Assembly: GCF_000568405.1 (NCBI RefSeq) | Contig: NZ_ARZY01000023.1 | Span: 1-64,000, forward strand | Direction of reading: 5' to 3' | Length of the DNA: 64,000 nucleotides | Source: Catenovulum agarivorans DS-2 | GTDB lineage: Bacteria; Pseudomonadota; Gammaproteobacteria; Enterobacterales; Alteromonadaceae | Shown: positions 9,944 to 19,154 of the stretch, one piece after another | How the letters are laid out: each line of letters starts with the position of its first letter | Position numbering within the stretch: the stretch's first letter is position 1 | Position numbers and translations under genes: made by a program | Notes under the pieces: model-generated | Databases searched by the model: none | The model's input: the letters and a program-made list of their open reading frames with translations, nothing else | Told to the model about the DNA's origin: nothing

Positions 9944-10423
9944 ATGCAAGTTATTCATGAAGGGCATATCGCTGCATCGTTAAATCGCGCTTTGGGACAA
10001 AACCAAAGAGGTGATTTTTCTTTGCTGTTGGCAATGCTTGATGACAATGTTTGTGAAAATGCTCAATTTAAACTTGCTACTCAACAGCAACAAGCGGAGC
10101 AAGCAGATGAGGCTGTATTGAAACAGCAATTAGGTGTTGTTGATGCTTTCAAAGTTTCGGCAGACGAGCAAGCGTACGAATCCGCGTTAGACCAAAGTTA
10201 TGCACTTAATTTTGCGGGATTAGCCATGAATAAGCTGGTTGCGTATTTAAATCCACCCGCTTTGTCTCAGTTCAATGATAAAGGCAAAATAGATCAGCAT
10301 GTTATTGATAACTTGTCTGTTCATGCGCGCAATCGGTTAGTGGCTGCACAACAAACACAAGAGCAAACAACATCTCCCAAAACAGACCCAACCTTGTTAT
10401 ACGATATTCTTCAAGCGGTTTAA
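9944..10423 (+). CDS. Uncharacterised protein upstream of flhA
   Basis: A 159-residue soluble protein that I do not recognise. It is mostly helical and rich in Gln and Ala, with no signal peptide or membrane segment. It has a hydrophobic N-terminal part (LNRALGQNQRGDFSLLLAML) and a Gln/Thr-rich tail. It is followed 8 bases later by a sigma54-type promoter for flhA, so it probably has its own transcript, yet its place directly before the flagellar operon suggests a link with motility. The start ATG has only a weak ribosome site. Coding character looks genuine: full-length, not overlapped. Confidence 0.65.
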   Translation: MQVIHEGHIAASLNRALGQNQRGDFSLLLAMLDDNVCENAQFKLATQQQQAEQADEAVLKQQLGVVDAFKVSADEQAYESALDQSYALNFAGLAMNKLVAYLNPPALSQFNDKGKIDQHVIDNLSVHARNRLVAAQQTQEQTTSPKTDPTLLYDILQAV

Positions 10424-10431
10424 TGTAACCC

Positions 10432-10447
10432 TGGCCCTTTTTTTGCA
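10432..10447 (+). promoter_or_regulatory. Sigma54 (RpoN) promoter of the flhA operon
   Basis: TGGCCC-N5-TTGCA matches the -24/-12 consensus TGGCAC-N5-TTGCW at all but one position. It lies 41 bases before the flhA start. Class III flagellar operons of polar flagellates are classically RpoN-dependent, which supports the call. Confidence 0.75.
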
Positions 10448-10488
10448 AAGATATTCCCACTTATTTTTGGGTGTTGGATTATTGACGT

Positions 10489-12642
10489 ATGCAATTGACG
10501 CAAGCTTTGCAAAAATTCAATTTTAATAAAGAAAACCTACAACAAATGACTGGCTTTGGGGTCGCATTTGTTGTGCTTGCTATTTTGGCAATGGTGGTAT
10601 TACCCCTACCATCCATACTTTTAGATATACTGTTTTCGTTTAATATCGCTTTGTCTATGGTGGTATTATTGGTTGTTATATACACGCTCAAACCCTTGGA
10701 TTTTGGTGCATTCCCAACTGTTATTCTTATTGCCACTGTCTTAAGGTTGGCCCTCAACATAGCCTCAACTCGTATCGTTTTACTCGAAGGTCACAATGGT
10801 GGCGACGCGGCTGGACAAGTTATTGCCTCGTTCGGTGAAGTGGTGATAGGTGGTAACTATGCAGTCGGTTTAGTTGTGTTTGCCATTTTAATGATAATCA
10901 ACTTTAAAGTTGTTACCGCTGGTGCTGGGCGTATTTCTGAGGTGAGTGCACGTTTTACTTTGGACAGTATGCCGGGTAAACAAATGGCAATCGATGCTGA
11001 CCTAAACGCCGGTTTTATTAACCAAGAAGAAGCGGTTAAGCGCCGTAAAGAAATTACCGATGAAGCCGACTTTTATGGTTCTATGGATGGTGCGAGTAAA
11101 TTCGTTAAAGGTGATGCGATAGCGGGTTTGTTGATCATGCTAATCAATATTGCTGGTGGCTTGATTATTGGTATGGTGCAACATGAACTGAATTTTTCAG
11201 ATGCAATCGAAATTTATACTCTACTAACCATTGGTGATGGTTTGGTCGCGCAAATACCGTCTTTGTTGTTGTCAGTTGGTACTGCAATTGTTGTAACACG
11301 GCAAAATACCTCTGTTGATTTAGGCGATCAGCTAACCGATCAATTAGGTAATTCAAAAGCATTGTATATTGCCGCAGCCATTTTATTGGTGATGGGGATT
11401 GTGCCAGGGATGCCACACTTGGCATTTATTGGTCTAGCAATCGTTGTTGCTGGCGTTGCTTATTGGCTTAGTCAAAAACGCGTTGCGCTTAGCGGCAGTA
11501 AAACGGGCTCGCTAATTAAACGCAGTGCAGTTGAGGGAACAAAAGGCACTCAAACCGAAGGCAAAGCACTACCTGAAAATACTCAAGCTGCAGCCGAGCC
11601 TCAGGAAATCAGTTGGGACGATGTACAACCAATGGATGTCATTGGCTTAGAAGTTGGATACCGACTGATTCCCTTAGTTGATAAGTCTCAAGGCGGAGAG
11701 TTACTTTCTCGTATTAAAGGTGTGCGTAAAAAACTATCGCAAGAAATGGGCTTTTTGGTCCCTGCCGTCCATATTCGTGACAACCTGGATTTATCACCAA
11801 ACATCTACCGAATTTCATTGATGGGCGTGGTAATTGGTGAAGCAGAAATTTATCACGACAAAGAAATGGCGATTAATCCAGGTCAAGTGTTTGGCAAATT
11901 AAACGGGGTGAAAACAACAGATCCAGCATTTGGTTTAGAGGCAGTATGGATTAACCCAGATCAGCGAGAGCAAGCCCAGACACTTGGCTACACAGTTGTT
12001 GATGCATCAACTGTAGTGGCAACGCACTTGAGTCAATTACTAACCAATAATGCTTGGCAGTTAATTGGCCATGAAGAAGCACAAAACTTAATGGATATGT
12101 TAGCCAAGTCCTATCCAAAACTGGTAGAAGGTCTAGTGCCGGATATGTTGAGTTTGTCTTGTGTGGTTAAAGTAATGCAAAACTTATTGTTTGAAGGTGT
12201 GGCTATTCGCGATATGCGTACCATAGTTCAAACCTTAGTTGAGTACGCACCCAAGAGCCAAGACCCTGATGTATTAACCGCTGCAATCCGAATTGCATTG
12301 AGAAAATTGATTGTTCAGGAGATATCCAGCGGCATGGATGAATTGCCTGTCATAACTTTGTCACCAGAGTTGGAGCAAATATTGCATCAGTCTATGCAAG
12401 CAGGTGGTGCAGAAGGTGGGGGCATTGAACCAGGACTTGCAGAGCGCATTCAAAATGCCTTGCAAGAATCATCTCAACAACAAGAGATGAATGGCGAGCC
12501 TTCGGTTTTGTTGACTTCTGGCATACTGAGAAATGTGCTGGCTAGGTTTACCAAACACACTGTGCCTGGATTACATGTACTGTCGTATCAAGAGATACCA
12601 GATGACAAACAAATACGTATCGTTCATTCGATAGGGCAGTAA
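10489..12642 (+). CDS. flhA: Flagellar type III export gate protein FlhA
   Basis: Core component of the flagellar export apparatus in the inner membrane. The 717 residues have about eight N-terminal membrane segments (roughly 25-320). The conserved cytoplasmic FHIPEP-type loop includes RISEVSARFTLDSMPGKQMA near 150. A large cytoplasmic domain binds chaperone-substrate complexes. Length and all blocks are normal. It begins the motility operon behind a sigma54-type promoter and is followed 50 bases later by flhF. Confidence 0.97.
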   Translation: MQLTQALQKFNFNKENLQQMTGFGVAFVVLAILAMVVLPLPSILLDILFSFNIALSMVVLLVVIYTLKPLDFGAFPTVILIATVLRLALNIASTRIVLLEGHNGGDAAGQVIASFGEVVIGGNYAVGLVVFAILMIINFKVVTAGAGRISEVSARFTLDSMPGKQMAIDADLNAGFINQEEAVKRRKEITDEADFYGSMDGASKFVKGDAIAGLLIMLINIAGGLIIGMVQHELNFSDAIEIYTLLTIGDGLVAQIPSLLLSVGTAIVVTRQNTSVDLGDQLTDQLGNSKALYIAAAILLVMGIVPGMPHLAFIGLAIVVAGVAYWLSQKRVALSGSKTGSLIKRSAVEGTKGTQTEGKALPENTQAAAEPQEISWDDVQPMDVIGLEVGYRLIPLVDKSQGGELLSRIKGVRKKLSQEMGFLVPAVHIRDNLDLSPNIYRISLMGVVIGEAEIYHDKEMAINPGQVFGKLNGVKTTDPAFGLEAVWINPDQREQAQTLGYTVVDASTVVATHLSQLLTNNAWQLIGHEEAQNLMDMLAKSYPKLVEGLVPDMLSLSCVVKVMQNLLFEGVAIRDMRTIVQTLVEYAPKSQDPDVLTAAIRIALRKLIVQEISSGMDELPVITLSPELEQILHQSMQAGGAEGGGIEPGLAERIQNALQESSQQQEMNGEPSVLLTSGILRNVLARFTKHTVPGLHVLSYQEIPDDKQIRIVHSIGQ

Positions 12643-12692
12643 CGTCAAATATTTGTCTGAGCATTGCAGTTTTGCGTAGCTGAGGAGGACTG

Positions 12693-14099
12693 ATGAAAAT
12701 TAAAAGGTTTGTAGCAAAAGATATTCGTTCGGCACTGAATCAAGTGAAAGTGACTTTAGGGCCTGATGCGGTCATTATGTCAAATACTAAGGTGCCAGAA
12801 GGGATTGAGATCGTTGCTGCTATCGATGCAGAGCCAACACCGGCGACTTCTCAGCCTGCAGCTGCAGCGCCTCAAGCGGCTCCTATGCAAGATGATGCTG
12901 AAGAGATTAAAATGTCAGATAGCTTGCAATCTTTATTACAAAGACAAAATAAAGCGCCAGCGGGTTTTGCCCCGAGCCGCAGCGAACGTCAAGAAAGTGA
13001 CATGCAAAAAAATTTACGAGCGAATAAACAACGTATGATGCGCTCTTTGGCTGCGGCAGTCGATCAAGACGAAGCAGAAGACGACTGGCGCAATTCACCC
13101 CTTTTGCAGGCATCAAAACAGCAAGCGGTCAGCCAACCAACTTCAGCGCAAGTGGACGCTGCGCCAGCCAATGATGAGTTGAACTCGATTAAAGCTGAAA
13201 TGGCAGAGTTACGTAACTTATTACAGCATCAAGTATCCGGTTTAATGTGGCAAGAGATGGCACGCAGTGAGCCAATTCGGGCATACATAGTCGACCGCAT
13301 GAATAAAATGGGCATTGCTAGTGATGTTGCCGATCAAATTGCGAGTTTTTTACCTGGTGATATTGACCAAAACGAAGCATGGGAACACGCGTTAGATTTA
13401 TTGACCAATCAAATCAATGTTACAAATAATGACATTATGCGTCGCGGTGGTGTTGTTGCTTTATTAGGGCCTACTGGCGTAGGTAAAACGACAACTGTCG
13501 CTAAACTAGCCGCTCATTTTGCTAAAAAGCACGGAGCTGATTCGGTTGCATTGGTGACAACAGACACATATCGTATTGGTGCACATGAACAATTACAAAC
13601 TTATGCAAAAATAATTGGTTGTCCATGTAAAGTTGTGTCGCATTCAGAAGAATTAGCCGATACACTTCACCAACTACGTAATCGTAAACTAGTATTAATT
13701 GACACAGCAGGTGTTGGGCAAAGAGATCTGCGCCTAGCAGAACAATTGGATAGCTTGATGAAATCAACTAATGTTAAAATTCGTAGTTATTTAGTTTTAC
13801 AAGCAACTGCCCAACGTCGAGTGTTGATGGAAGCTGTTCAGCAATTTAAACGAATTTCTTTATCTGGCTGTATTTTCACTAAATTAGACGAAAGCATGAG
13901 TTTAGGAGAAATTATTAGCGTTGCCATTCAAAATGCCTTACCGATCGGGTATCTTACTGATGGTCAGCGCGTGCCAGAGGATATAAAAGCAGCAAGTGCA
14001 CAGTATTTAACCGATAAGGCAGCCGGATTATTGGACGAAAGAGATTTTTCTCATCCATACTGGTTTACAGATAGCGCAAGACAGCCTATATATAAATAA
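12693..14099 (+). CDS. flhF: Flagellar biosynthesis GTPase FlhF
   Basis: SRP-type GTPase that sets the polar position of the flagellum. The 468-residue protein has a basic N-terminal B domain (MKIKRFVAKDIRSAL), a low-complexity Ala/Gln-rich linker at about 50-170 and the N-G GTPase domain with P-loop LLGPTGVGKTTTVAKLA near 255. DTYRIGAHEQL and VLIDTAGVGQRD follow. A strong GAGGAGG ribosome site precedes the ATG. The flhF-flhG pair is the hallmark of polar flagellation. Confidence 0.96.
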   Translation: MKIKRFVAKDIRSALNQVKVTLGPDAVIMSNTKVPEGIEIVAAIDAEPTPATSQPAAAAPQAAPMQDDAEEIKMSDSLQSLLQRQNKAPAGFAPSRSERQESDMQKNLRANKQRMMRSLAAAVDQDEAEDDWRNSPLLQASKQQAVSQPTSAQVDAAPANDELNSIKAEMAELRNLLQHQVSGLMWQEMARSEPIRAYIVDRMNKMGIASDVADQIASFLPGDIDQNEAWEHALDLLTNQINVTNNDIMRRGGVVALLGPTGVGKTTTVAKLAAHFAKKHGADSVALVTTDTYRIGAHEQLQTYAKIIGCPCKVVSHSEELADTLHQLRNRKLVLIDTAGVGQRDLRLAEQLDSLMKSTNVKIRSYLVLQATAQRRVLMEAVQQFKRISLSGCIFTKLDESMSLGEIISVAIQNALPIGYLTDGQRVPEDIKAASAQYLTDKAAGLLDERDFSHPYWFTDSARQPIYK

Positions 14100-14105
14100 G
14101 AATTT

Positions 14106-14969
14106 ATGAAGATAATGAACCAGTTAGGTGATCAGGCCAGTGGCCTTCGAAATATGAAGCAAAAAAGAGTAAAAGTAATTGCAGTCACAGGTGGCAAAGG
14201 CGGCGTTGGTAAAAGCAATGTTTCGCTGAATATGGCCGTTGCAATGGCTCAACAAGGCAAACGTGTGTTAGTCTTTGATGCCGACTTAGGTTTAGCCAAC
14301 GTAGATGTGATGTTAGGTTTACGTGTCGAGAAAAACTTATCTCATTTGTTAGCTGGCGAGTGCACCTTAGATGATATCCTGATTACCGGTCCTCACGGCA
14401 TTCAAATTGTACCAGCCACCTCTGGTACACGTAATATGGTGGAGCTTACACCACAAGAACATGCAGGGCTTATTCGAGCGTTCAGTGAACTAGAAAAAGA
14501 GTTTGACGTTTTGATAGTCGACACTGCCGCTGGTATTTCAGATATGGTGCTGAGCTTTTCTCGAGCAGCTCAAGATGTCATGGTGGTTGTATGTGATGAA
14601 CCAACCTCTATTACCGATGCATACGCGCTAATGAAAGTACTGAATCGCGACTTTGGTGTATTCCGTTTTAAAATAGTTGCAAATATGGTGCGCTCAATGC
14701 GTGAAGGACAAGAATTGTTTGCTAAACTCTCTAAAGTTACCGATAGATTTTTAGATGTTGCAATTGAATTGGTTGCCATAATCCCCTTTGATGAAAACAT
14801 CCGTAAATCAGTTAGAAGACAAAAAACAATTGTTGACGTATTTCCAAAATCACCTGCCGCTATTGCATTTAAAACTTTAGCCGCAAAAGCAGGTCGGTGG
14901 CCGATACCAGATAATGCAACCGGCCATCTTGAATTTTTCATTGAACAATTGGTTGCACCAGGAGCTTAG
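14106..14969 (+). CDS. flhG: Flagellar number regulator FlhG (FleN), MinD-like ATPase
   Basis: MinD/ParA-type ATPase of 287 residues that restricts flagellar number and antagonises FlhF. The deviant Walker A motif VTGGKGGVGKSNVSLN lies near residue 28. VLVFDADLGLANVDVMLG follows, and DTAAGISDMVLSF supplies the switch II Asp. A short N-terminal segment before the Walker box (MNQLGDQASGL) corresponds to the DQAxxLR motif through which FlhG is known to stimulate FlhF. The gene starts six bases after flhF and precedes fliA. Confidence 0.95.
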   Translation: MKIMNQLGDQASGLRNMKQKRVKVIAVTGGKGGVGKSNVSLNMAVAMAQQGKRVLVFDADLGLANVDVMLGLRVEKNLSHLLAGECTLDDILITGPHGIQIVPATSGTRNMVELTPQEHAGLIRAFSELEKEFDVLIVDTAAGISDMVLSFSRAAQDVMVVVCDEPTSITDAYALMKVLNRDFGVFRFKIVANMVRSMREGQELFAKLSKVTDRFLDVAIELVAIIPFDENIRKSVRRQKTIVDVFPKSPAAIAFKTLAAKAGRWPIPDNATGHLEFFIEQLVAPGA

Positions 14970-14975
14970 TCTGTT

Positions 14976-15698
14976 GTGAATAAAGTGGCGGCTTACCAAA
15001 CAGTAGACCAAAAACAGGCATTAGTAGAGATGCATGCCGGGTTGGTCAAACGAATTGCCCATCATATGATGGCACGTTTACCCGCTAGTGTTCAGGTTGA
15101 TGATTTAATTCAAGCTGGCATGATTGGCTTGCTTGAAGCTTCAAAGAATTTTGACGGTAGCAAAGGTGCAAGCTTTGAAACCTTTGCGGGTATCCGTATC
15201 CGAGGCGCAATGCTAGATGAAATTCGTCGTGGTGATTGGGCGCCTCGCTCAGTCCACAAAAATAGTCGAATGATTTCTCAGGCCATTGCCGAAGTTGAAA
15301 AAGAAACTGGCCGAGATGCGAGAGACGCAGAAGTTGCTGAAAAACTTGATATTTCGCTAGATGAGTACCATCATATTTTAAACGATGTTAATTGCGGAAA
15401 AATAATTGGTATCGAAGATTTGGGCGTAACTGAAGATGTCATCGGTAGCCCAGACAGCAAAAATGCTGACGAACCATTTGAAGATATCGCACATGGTGCT
15501 TTCCAGGGTGCTTTAGTCAAGGCCATTGAAACTTTACCAGAAAGGGAAGCGTTAGTTTTATCCTTGTACTATGATGAAGAATTGAACTTAAAAGAAATTG
15601 GCGCGGTTTTAGATGTGAGTGAATCTCGGGTGAGTCAAATTCACAGCCAAGCCATGCACAGATTAAAAGCCAGATTAAAAAGCTGGCAACAGATATAA
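14976..15698 (+). CDS. fliA: Flagellar sigma factor FliA (sigma28)
   Basis: RNA polymerase sigma factor for late flagellar genes. The 240-residue protein shows region 2 (DDLIQAGMIGLLEA and FETFAGIRIRGAMLDEIR), region 3 and region 4 with the helix-turn-helix LNLKEIGAVLDVSESRVSQI. The start is GTG, chosen because it gives the normal N-terminus and lies six bases after the flhG stop. Its product should read the near-consensus sigma28 promoter at 25539-25565 before fliC. Confidence 0.96.
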   Translation: MNKVAAYQTVDQKQALVEMHAGLVKRIAHHMMARLPASVQVDDLIQAGMIGLLEASKNFDGSKGASFETFAGIRIRGAMLDEIRRGDWAPRSVHKNSRMISQAIAEVEKETGRDARDAEVAEKLDISLDEYHHILNDVNCGKIIGIEDLGVTEDVIGSPDSKNADEPFEDIAHGAFQGALVKAIETLPEREALVLSLYYDEELNLKEIGAVLDVSESRVSQIHSQAMHRLKARLKSWQQI

Positions 15699-15736
15699 TT
15701 TGATTTGCTAGATAATAATCGCGAGCGGAGGAAGCT

Positions 15737-16120
15737 TTGGACAAGAATATGAAAGTGCTAGTTGTAGATGACTTCTCAACTATGCGACGCATTATTAAGA
15801 ACTTACTGCGAGACCTAGGTTTTACAAATGTGTCAGAAGCAGATGACGGCGCAACCGCTTTGCCAATGTTGCAAAATGGTGATTTTGAGTTTGTCGTAAC
15901 AGACTGGAATATGCCGGGCATGCAAGGTATAGATTTACTTAGAGCTATCAGAGCAGACGCAAAACTTAAGCACATCCCAGTACTTATGGTAACAGCAGAA
16001 GCTAAGAAAGAGCAGATAATTGCAGCGGCGCAAGCTGGTGTGAATGGTTACATTGTTAAACCATTTACTGCTGCTACGCTGAAAGAGAAGCTCGATAAGA
16101 TATTTGAACGTTTAGGTTAA
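15737..16120 (+). CDS. cheY: Chemotaxis response regulator CheY
   Basis: Single receiver domain of 127 residues that carries the chemotaxis signal to the flagellar switch. The acidic pair [10 protein letters not shown] lies near residue 10, the phospho-Asp is in VTDWNMPGM near 56, the Thr in MVTAEAKKE near 86 and the Lys in IVKPFT near 108. The start is TTG, supported by the ribosome site GGAGGAAG a few bases upstream and by the family N-terminus MDKNMK. CheZ follows after 19 bases. Confidence 0.96.
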   Translation: MDKNMKVLVVDDFSTMRRIIKNLLRDLGFTNVSEADDGATALPMLQNGDFEFVVTDWNMPGMQGIDLLRAIRADAKLKHIPVLMVTAEAKKEQIIAAAQAGVNGYIVKPFTAATLKEKLDKIFERLG

Positions 16121-16139
16121 GTTTTCTTGGAGAAATCTA

Positions 16140-16871
16140 TTGTTGCCAAATGCTCCTAAAATCAGTCTGGAAGACGCTAAACGGTTAGTTACCTGTTTAG
16201 AACAAGGTGATAACGATACCGCCAATCAAATTATCGACTCCGCTACGCAAGCTGCGTCTGCAGAGCTTTTTGAAGAAGTAGGCAAGCTGACGCGACAGTT
16301 ACACAATTCAATTGGTGAATTTCAGCTAGATGAGAGGATCACCAACTTAGCGACTGAAGACATTCCTGACGCTAAGAATCGTCTAAGTTATGTGATGGAA
16401 ATGACTGAAAAAGCAGCCAATAAAACAATGGATGCTGTAGAAGATTGTTTACCCATCGCAGAAGGGTTAGACGACAACATTAAATATATTATTCCTACTT
16501 GGGATAAATTAATGAATCGTCAAATTGAGCTAAGTGAATTTAAAACCTTATGCCACGATTTAGATAGTTTATTAAAGAAATCCCAAGGTGATGCCGAAAG
16601 CTTAAAAATGCGATTAAATGATGTATTAATGGCACAAGACTTTCAAGATTTAACAGGCCAGGTCATTCGCCGAGTAATTGAATTAGTAAAAGAAGTAGAA
16701 GACAACTTGATTCATTTACTGACTGTGTTTGGTGAACCACAATCCACTGAAAAAGCAGAAGAAAAAGTTAATGAGGGGCCAGAGGGGCCAATAATTGACG
16801 CTGAAGAACGTGTGGATGCGGTTGCTAATCAAGATGAAGTGGATGATCTTTTGTCGAGTTTAGGTTTTTAA
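16140..16871 (+). CDS. cheZ: CheY phosphatase CheZ
   Basis: Dephosphorylates CheY-P. The 243-residue protein forms a long four-helix bundle with the catalytic segment LMAQDFQDLTGQVIRRVI near 160-178, which includes the catalytic Gln. It ends with the CheY-docking peptide DEVDDLLSSLGF. The start is TTG, with a second TTG directly after it, and an SD TTGGAGAAA lies upstream. It sits between cheY and cheA as in Vibrio and Shewanella. Confidence 0.95.
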   Translation: MLPNAPKISLEDAKRLVTCLEQGDNDTANQIIDSATQAASAELFEEVGKLTRQLHNSIGEFQLDERITNLATEDIPDAKNRLSYVMEMTEKAANKTMDAVEDCLPIAEGLDDNIKYIIPTWDKLMNRQIELSEFKTLCHDLDSLLKKSQGDAESLKMRLNDVLMAQDFQDLTGQVIRRVIELVKEVEDNLIHLLTVFGEPQSTEKAEEKVNEGPEGPIIDAEERVDAVANQDEVDDLLSSLGF

Positions 16872-16887
16872 TTAGGGGACAGGTTCC

Positions 16888-19116
16888 ATGAGCTTTGATG
16901 TAGATGAAGATATATTGCAGGATTTTTTGGTCGAAGCGGCTGAAATTCTGGAACAGTTATCTGAACAGCTAGTGGAGCTTGAAAATAATCCAGAAGATTC
17001 AGATCTACTAAATGCTATTTTCCGTGGTTTCCACACGGTAAAAGGCGGTGCAGGGTTTCTTGCGATGACAGCGCTTGTTGATGCGTGTCATGGTGCAGAG
17101 AATGTGTTTGACATATTGCGTAAAGGTCAGCGAGAGGTAACACCTGAACTGATGGACGTGATATTACAAGCGTTAGACACGATCAACGTGATGTTCGCAC
17201 AAATTCAGAATCGCGAAGAACCTGAACCTGCAACACCAGAATTACTTGAAACATTACATAAGCTCAGTGAACCAGCATCGGCTGATGAACCACCTATCGC
17301 AGCACCGAGCCCTACGCAAGCAGCACCAGAACCTGCGGGCGACGATATTGAATTTTTCGATAATGCGCTAGAAGACCCACAACCGTCGGCTCCAGCTCAA
17401 GCATCCTCTGATGGCTCTGCGCCGTTAGATGAAATCACTGACGACGAATTTGAGAAGTTGTTAGATCAGCTTCATGGAACTAACAAAGGTCCAACTAGCA
17501 ATGATGCACCCGCGCCAGCTCCGGCTCCAGCCTCGGTTGCTTCCTCAGGTGATGAAATATCCGACGATGAATTTGAAGCTTTGTTAGATGAGCTGCATGG
17601 TAAAGGTCAATTTAGCACCAAAGAATCGAGTTCTCCTGCTCCAGCACCGTCACCAGCGCCTGCGGCGGTTACTAGTTCAGGTGATGAAATATCAGATGAC
17701 GAATTTGAAGCTTTATTAGATCAACTGCACGGCAAAGGCAAAGGTCCAAATGCTGAAGGTTCAGCGCCAGCACCGGCACCAAATCCAGCACCAACACCAG
17801 CTGCACCTGCACCAAGTCCAACTGCGGCTCCGGCGCCAGCTCCAAAAGCGACTCCAGCACCCGCGCCATCTCCAGCCCCAGCAGCAAAAGCGCCAGTTGC
17901 TGCTTCTGCGGTAGAAAAGAAAAAAGCACCGGCACCAGCGCCAGCGGCAGAAACAACTGTTCGAGTCGATACCAAGCGTTTAGACCAAATTATGAATATG
18001 GTTGGCGAGTTGGTTTTAGTGAGAAATCGCTTGGTCAGCTTGGGCATTAACGTCAACGACGAAGATATGTCTAAAGCGATAGCAAATTTGGATGTGGTGA
18101 CTGGAGATCTGCAAGGTGCCGTTATGAAGACGCGAATGCAGCCGATCAAAAAGGTTTTTGGTCGATTCCCTCGCGTTGTTAGAGATTTAGCCCGTTCACT
18201 GAATAAAGAGATCACGCTACAGTTAGAGGGTGAAGATACAGACTTAGACAAAAATTTAGTTGAGGCGCTAGCTGACCCGTTGGTGCATTTGGTGCGTAAT
18301 TCGGTTGACCATGGTATTGAAATGCCAGATGTGCGTGCTGCTAACGGTAAAGCTCGCTGTGGTACGGTTAGGTTATCAGCTTCACAAGAAGGTGATCATA
18401 TCTTGCTGACCATAGCGGATGATGGTGCAGGTATGGATCCAGAAAAACTCAAAGAAAAAGCCATCAATAATGGTATTTTAGATGCAGATGCCGCAACTAG
18501 AATGTCAGATTCAGAAGCTTACAATTTAATTTTTGCGCCAGGGTTTTCTACTAAAGAACAAATTTCTGACATCTCGGGCCGAGGTGTTGGAATGGATGTG
18601 GTAAAAACCAAAATCACTCAACTCAACGGCTCAGTGGTTATTAAATCTGAAAAAGGAGTAGGTACGCAGTTAGATATTAAAGTACCACTCACATTAGCAA
18701 TTTTGCCAACTTTGATGGTGATTGTTTCTGGACAAACTTTTGCTTTACCTTTAGCTGGGGTAAGTGAAATCATTAATTTAGACTTGAAGAAAACCAACAC
18801 AGTGGACGGTCAACTAACCATGATAGTTCGCAAAAAGGCGATTCCACTGTTTTATTTACAAGACTGGCTTACTCGAAACAATAACAAGCGTGGCGATCGC
18901 AGTTATGGCCATGTGGTGGTGGTTCAAGTAGGTACGGGCAAACAAGTTGGGTTTGTTGTAGATTCTTTAATTGGCCAAGAAGAAGTGGTTATCAAACCGC
19001 TAGATGCACTGTTGCAAGGGACGCCAGGTATGGCTGGTGCAACAATAACCAGTGATGGTGGTATTGCTTTAATACTTGATGTGCCAGGAATGCTTAAAAA
19101 ATATGCTAAACGCTAA
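16888..19116 (+). CDS. cheA: Chemotaxis histidine kinase CheA with triple acidic linker repeat
   Basis: Hub kinase of 742 residues. The N-terminal Hpt domain carries the phospho-His at about residue 49 (RGFHTVKGGAGF). A Pro/Ala-rich linker (about 130-365) replaces a clear P2 domain and contains three copies of an acidic motif near residues 181, 222 and 266; the second reads EISDDEFEALLDELHGKG. Dimerisation, HATPase (NSVDHGIE, DDGAGMD, GRGVGMDVV) and CheW-like domains then follow. The motif resembles the CheY-binding peptides of FliM and CheZ. The linker is also where the Vibrio ParP-binding region lies. Confidence 0.95.
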   Translation: MSFDVDEDILQDFLVEAAEILEQLSEQLVELENNPEDSDLLNAIFRGFHTVKGGAGFLAMTALVDACHGAENVFDILRKGQREVTPELMDVILQALDTINVMFAQIQNREEPEPATPELLETLHKLSEPASADEPPIAAPSPTQAAPEPAGDDIEFFDNALEDPQPSAPAQASSDGSAPLDEITDDEFEKLLDQLHGTNKGPTSNDAPAPAPAPASVASSGDEISDDEFEALLDELHGKGQFSTKESSSPAPAPSPAPAAVTSSGDEISDDEFEALLDQLHGKGKGPNAEGSAPAPAPNPAPTPAAPAPSPTAAPAPAPKATPAPAPSPAPAAKAPVAASAVEKKKAPAPAPAAETTVRVDTKRLDQIMNMVGELVLVRNRLVSLGINVNDEDMSKAIANLDVVTGDLQGAVMKTRMQPIKKVFGRFPRVVRDLARSLNKEITLQLEGEDTDLDKNLVEALADPLVHLVRNSVDHGIEMPDVRAANGKARCGTVRLSASQEGDHILLTIADDGAGMDPEKLKEKAINNGILDADAATRMSDSEAYNLIFAPGFSTKEQISDISGRGVGMDVVKTKITQLNGSVVIKSEKGVGTQLDIKVPLTLAILPTLMVIVSGQTFALPLAGVSEIINLDLKKTNTVDGQLTMIVRKKAIPLFYLQDWLTRNNNKRGDRSYGHVVVVQVGTGKQVGFVVDSLIGQEEVVIKPLDALLQGTPGMAGATITSDGGIALILDVPGMLKKYAKR

Positions 19117-19154
19117 TTGAGTTTAGCCTACTATAAATAATTAGGGCGGAATTC

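Noticed and set aside
15517-15975. Reverse ORF of 152 codons opposite fliA and cheY
   Set aside because: It overlaps two certain genes and has no recognisable protein features.
17721-18251. Reverse ORF of 176 codons opposite cheA
   Set aside because: A by-product of the repetitive Pro/Ala codons of the CheA linker; the cheA frame is certain.
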